Of a stretch of DNA of 64,000 nt, positions 61,090 through 64,000 are shown piece by piece; position 1 is the stretch's first letter, and each line of letters opens with the position of its first letter. Made by a program: the position numbers and the translations under genes. The notes beneath the pieces were generated by a model, which worked only from the letters and a program-made list of their open reading frames with translations, made no database searches and was not told the origin of the DNA. This DNA is from Tanypteryx hageni. Its lineage: Eukaryota; Arthropoda; Insecta; Odonata; Petaluridae. The stretch is from assembly GCA_028673005.1 (NCBI GenBank), contig CM054116.1, positions 18,857,840-18,921,839 of the forward strand, in the 5' to 3' direction.

Positions 61090-62990
61090 CGTTTGATGAT
61101 CTTATTTGCCGCGAAGAAATGCCGCCAGTTGGAGAAGATGAGCGGCGACGTCCAATTGGACCGTCTAGAAAAAATATATTTCTAAATAACGATATAAGCG
61201 TCTTTGAACGCTTTGATCTCCCGGTAAAAACGATTTTTAAAACGTTTTTCATTTATCAACCCTCCAAATATTATTATTAAAAAATAATAATATTTACCTC
61301 TTTTTTTTCAACTTATTTTCTAGATGTTGTCGTTAAAAGAAAAAATTAACACGTTGAAAGAAGAGCCAACGTTTGTTAAAATCCAATATTTGGCTGAGGG
61401 TGGATCATACCCTATTAGCCAATTTTCCAGAATGACCACCAGCAATCCTGGCCCTCATTACATCTCCTGAGGGGTGGAAAAAGAAATTTTCCTTCCCTAG
61501 AGGTATTTAATAATCACAGAAGAGGAGATGACAGAATATAATAATGGACCAAGCGAACCTCTTTATTTAATCAAGAAAAATGGCACACTCGTAATTGTAT
61601 GAGTATAAAATAAAAAATGTAAAAAAAATATATTTTTTTATTAAAACCTGTGAAAAAAGCACTCCCCATTGTGGATGCGCCATAAATCCAGAAATAATCC
61701 TTATTGCGGGCGCCCGTCAAAGTTGAAGCGTACTGAACGACGGGAATTACTGTCTTCCCGGGAGATCCTCCGACGATTGTCAATTTTTTCAGACAAGATT
61801 AAAATCTGCACTTTTAAAAATGATTCCACAAAATGTTCATATTTCCATAAATTGCGATTTCGATAAGCATTCAATGAAACAAATTATTTTCAATAATTCG
61901 CCTAAATTTAGTATCATCATTTGGCGGGAAGAGATATGGCGATCGTACATTTACGCACAAAACATATGAAAAAGTTTTGAAGCAATATTTCACAAAAATA
62001 GTTATTGCAATATTACGGGAAAATGGTTTCATGTAGAGAATTGTAAAACCATTAGCTGATAGTTAAGATATCAAGTAACGTAAATCGTTTATTTGTATGC
62101 TTCGTATATTATTACGATTTTTTACTTCAATCCAAAGCAGGTAAACCTTAACGTAGCTAATAGCCAGAAAATCAAATTTCTGATTTGAGAATTATCGCCT
62201 TCTGCCCTGAGTTATGCTTTCTCTGTTTTAAATTATCAGCATTTTTCTGTAAACATACATATTTTTATAAATTAAAAAATGAAATCAATCATGTAGACGC
62301 TTACGATCAATAAAACGTAATATAAGTTTAAGTATAACTTTGCAGAATTTCCATTTTCCTTGGTACCAAATACATTTTGTAAAGAAGTTGTACCACCAAA
62401 TCACAAAGAAACCTCACTTAAATAACGAAAAAACAAAATTATTCAAGCTTTAGTCACCATTTTCATTCTACTAATTTTTCACTCTTAGTGAACATCAGAA
62501 AACGCATGGTAGACAACTTAAATGTCGATTAGTATAAACTTATTGTAAAAATTATACTTTTAAAATCTGAAATAACATCACATAGCGATTAAAATTTAAA
62601 TTAAGGTTACTTGAGTCAAACTAATTATGAAAGTTGTTTTTACTGCCGAAGACGTTTTGCTAATAACGCTATTGGCACACCAAATGAACTTGGCCAAAAG
62701 AACCATAATATGATTCTTTTCTAAACTGACAACGGATTGTATTATTCCGTGTTCTTCTAATGCTAGAAATGTAATTAAAATCTTTTTGAGTGGCTGCATG
62801 CATATTCAGGTTATTGCATGTGCCTGCAGGTTTTGAAATTATGATCAATGTGTGATAAGTTTGAAAATGTATGAGACCGCGTAATTTCAGATGGGAAAAT
62901 TGATGAAATAATTCTCCAAGCAGACGATGATTTCCTGCTGTGATACTCTCACGCTCACGGTGTCCTGAGTGGTAGTGTCAGGGTGGCGAC
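61090..62990. other. Interval with no identified gene
   Basis: At 61085-61225 a plus-strand frame ending FERFDLP abuts GTAAAA, and an AG at about 61322 precedes another short open stretch; these could be exons of an unknown gene or a transposon remnant, but no family fits clearly. A short piece at 61700-61770 (CGRPSKLKRTERRELL) faintly recalls a Tc1-type helix-turn-helix. From 61870 to 62990 I see only AT-rich sequence. Confidence 0.3.
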
Positions 62991-63002
62991 ACCAATGGGT
63001 AG

Positions 63003-64000
63003 TAGGGATGGGCAAAAGTGTTATTTTGCGATACCTGTTCTACCTATTACTATTAAAAATTAATACCTGTTAAAATTACCTGTTCCAAAATAACAGGTCA
63101 CCTTCTATTTTCATTCCACCTACTGGTATCGTCGTCATACTACAAACAAGACTTATGGATACGCAGTTCACAAAAACGCCACTAGATGGTAACTGAACTC
63201 ATGAGGGGCGTATAATCTTGGTAACACATACTTCAATTTTATTAACATTTTCAGGTCATAAAATTCAGCTACATCCATTACTTATAATTACAGGAAGATA
63301 TCTAAGAATAAGAAAAACATTGCAAAAAGTATACATGATCATTCTGCTTCTCGTATCATTAATAAACTAACATGGGACAAGAAGTTAACTCAGTCCCATA
63401 AAGTATTCAGAACTATATTTATTGTAATGAATGAATTTCATAATAAATATGAATTCGAGTTTAAAAACAGTTTTTCTACATGGCGTGCACTAAGCCGGCT
63501 GCGCCGTTCACTTAGAACAATACCGGCCTTGGAAAAGAGTCTTTTGCATGGAATTGAGGTTGCCAGCATGTTGAACTTTTGTACCACTAATTTTGCCAGT
63601 GAAGGGTATAAGTGTCTATTTCCTTTCCACCACATGAGGGGATCTTGGTCTCTACGAAGATAACTACAATCTAAGTACCGCTGAACCTCTTCGATCGCTG
63701 CAGACGTTGTCGTGCCGACTAAAATACACAATAAATAATTAATGATTTTTGAAATTTGTAATAGGAAATAAATAACTTGTTACTGCTACTTACCTTGAGG
63801 TTGAGCTATTGCCATCTTCTTATCAAAAGCATCCCACAGACAAAATCTTGCGTTAGTGTTACGCTGGGGATGCGTTGTTCTGGCACCTCTTGGTTCTGCC
63901 GACCAATTTCATTATTTTCGTCACCAAATTTATGGCCATTCTTTTCGTTGTTTCAGCTACATTTGGGTTTGAAAATACAAAAACTTTAAACCTTGGATCT
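63003..64000 (-). mobile_element. ZBED-type hAT element, 3' end (runs off the window)
   Basis: The left terminus TAGGGATGGGCAAAAGTG is typical of hAT ends, and 62995-63002 (ATGGGTAG) would be the target duplication; the other end is outside the window. The coding strand is minus, with the C-terminus of the transposase inside. Confidence 0.65.
63438..64000 (-). CDS. ZBED1-like hAT transposase, last exons (partial)
   Basis: Exon 63438-63718 encodes the hAT dimerisation domain: EVQRYLDCSYLRRDQDPLMW, then FNMLATSIPCKRLFSKAGIV and the ending ARHVEKLFLNSNS. It is joined by a 75-bp GT-AG intron (63719-63793) to an upstream exon that reads LWDAFDKKMAIAQPQ, in phase 1/2 agreement. The Trp-Trp and the R-FSKAG signature are kept and no stops interrupt this part, so it may be a recently active element or a domesticated gene. 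The catalytic core lies beyond 64000. Confidence 0.6.

Noticed and set aside
61669..61866. Tc1/mariner helix-turn-helix (GRPSKL...)
   Set aside because: Only about 25 residues resemble the family, with no catalytic region or termini nearby, so the match may be chance.

Overview
This is a nuclear genomic window from a eukaryote, almost certainly an arthropod and probably an insect. The reasons are AT-rich non-coding DNA, GT-AG introns, and many fossils of hAT, Tigger/pogo, jockey/CR1-like LINE and Penelope-like elements. I cannot name the species. Nothing bacterial or viral was seen: no operons, rRNA, canonical tRNA or CRISPR.

Layout. Positions 1 to about 46,347 are a head-to-tail tandem array with a period near 20.9 kb. 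Unit 1 (1-20910) is cut by the window edge, unit 2 is 20911-41816, and unit 3 (41817-46347) stops after about 4.5 kb. By eye the copies differ at well under 1% of sites plus a few small indels. All mobile elements seen in the unit are shared, so the duplication is younger than those insertions.

The main content of the array is a split gene I do not recognise. Six phase-compatible exons encode a predicted 195-residue single-pass membrane protein with a low-complexity acidic tail. An X-box-like motif (RFX-type site) lies about 60-70 bp upstream of the ATG. The window holds the last exon of one gene copy (3581-3808), one complete copy (15220-24717), and one copy (36127-45113) whose last exon lost its acceptor and first 82 bp in a 508-bp deletion. 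If the right border of the array (46347) is the original duplication border, each unit carries one whole gene plus about 1.2 kb downstream.

The large introns and intergenic DNA of the unit hold a hAT MITE, a second TIR element, a jockey/CR1-like LINE relic split by a Tigger relic, a 1.8-kb hAT with a clean 8-bp target duplication in intron 3, tRNA-like SINE-type repeats and a GC-rich block.

Positions 46348-64000 are single copy and are dominated by transposon debris. In order these are: a hAT tail abutting the array; pyrimidine-rich satellite-like DNA; a P-element/THAP-type transposase tail; a second strong X-box; a SINE-like repeat; a GC/CpG-rich block with recurrent A-tracts; a complete 715-bp Tigger-type element; a truncated Penelope-like element; a KIAA1586-like hAT gene split by a 2.75-kb ZMYM/DUF4371-type hAT with a perfect target duplication; and the 3' part of an intron-containing ZBED-type hAT gene that runs off the window. 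No host gene could be identified with confidence in this right part.
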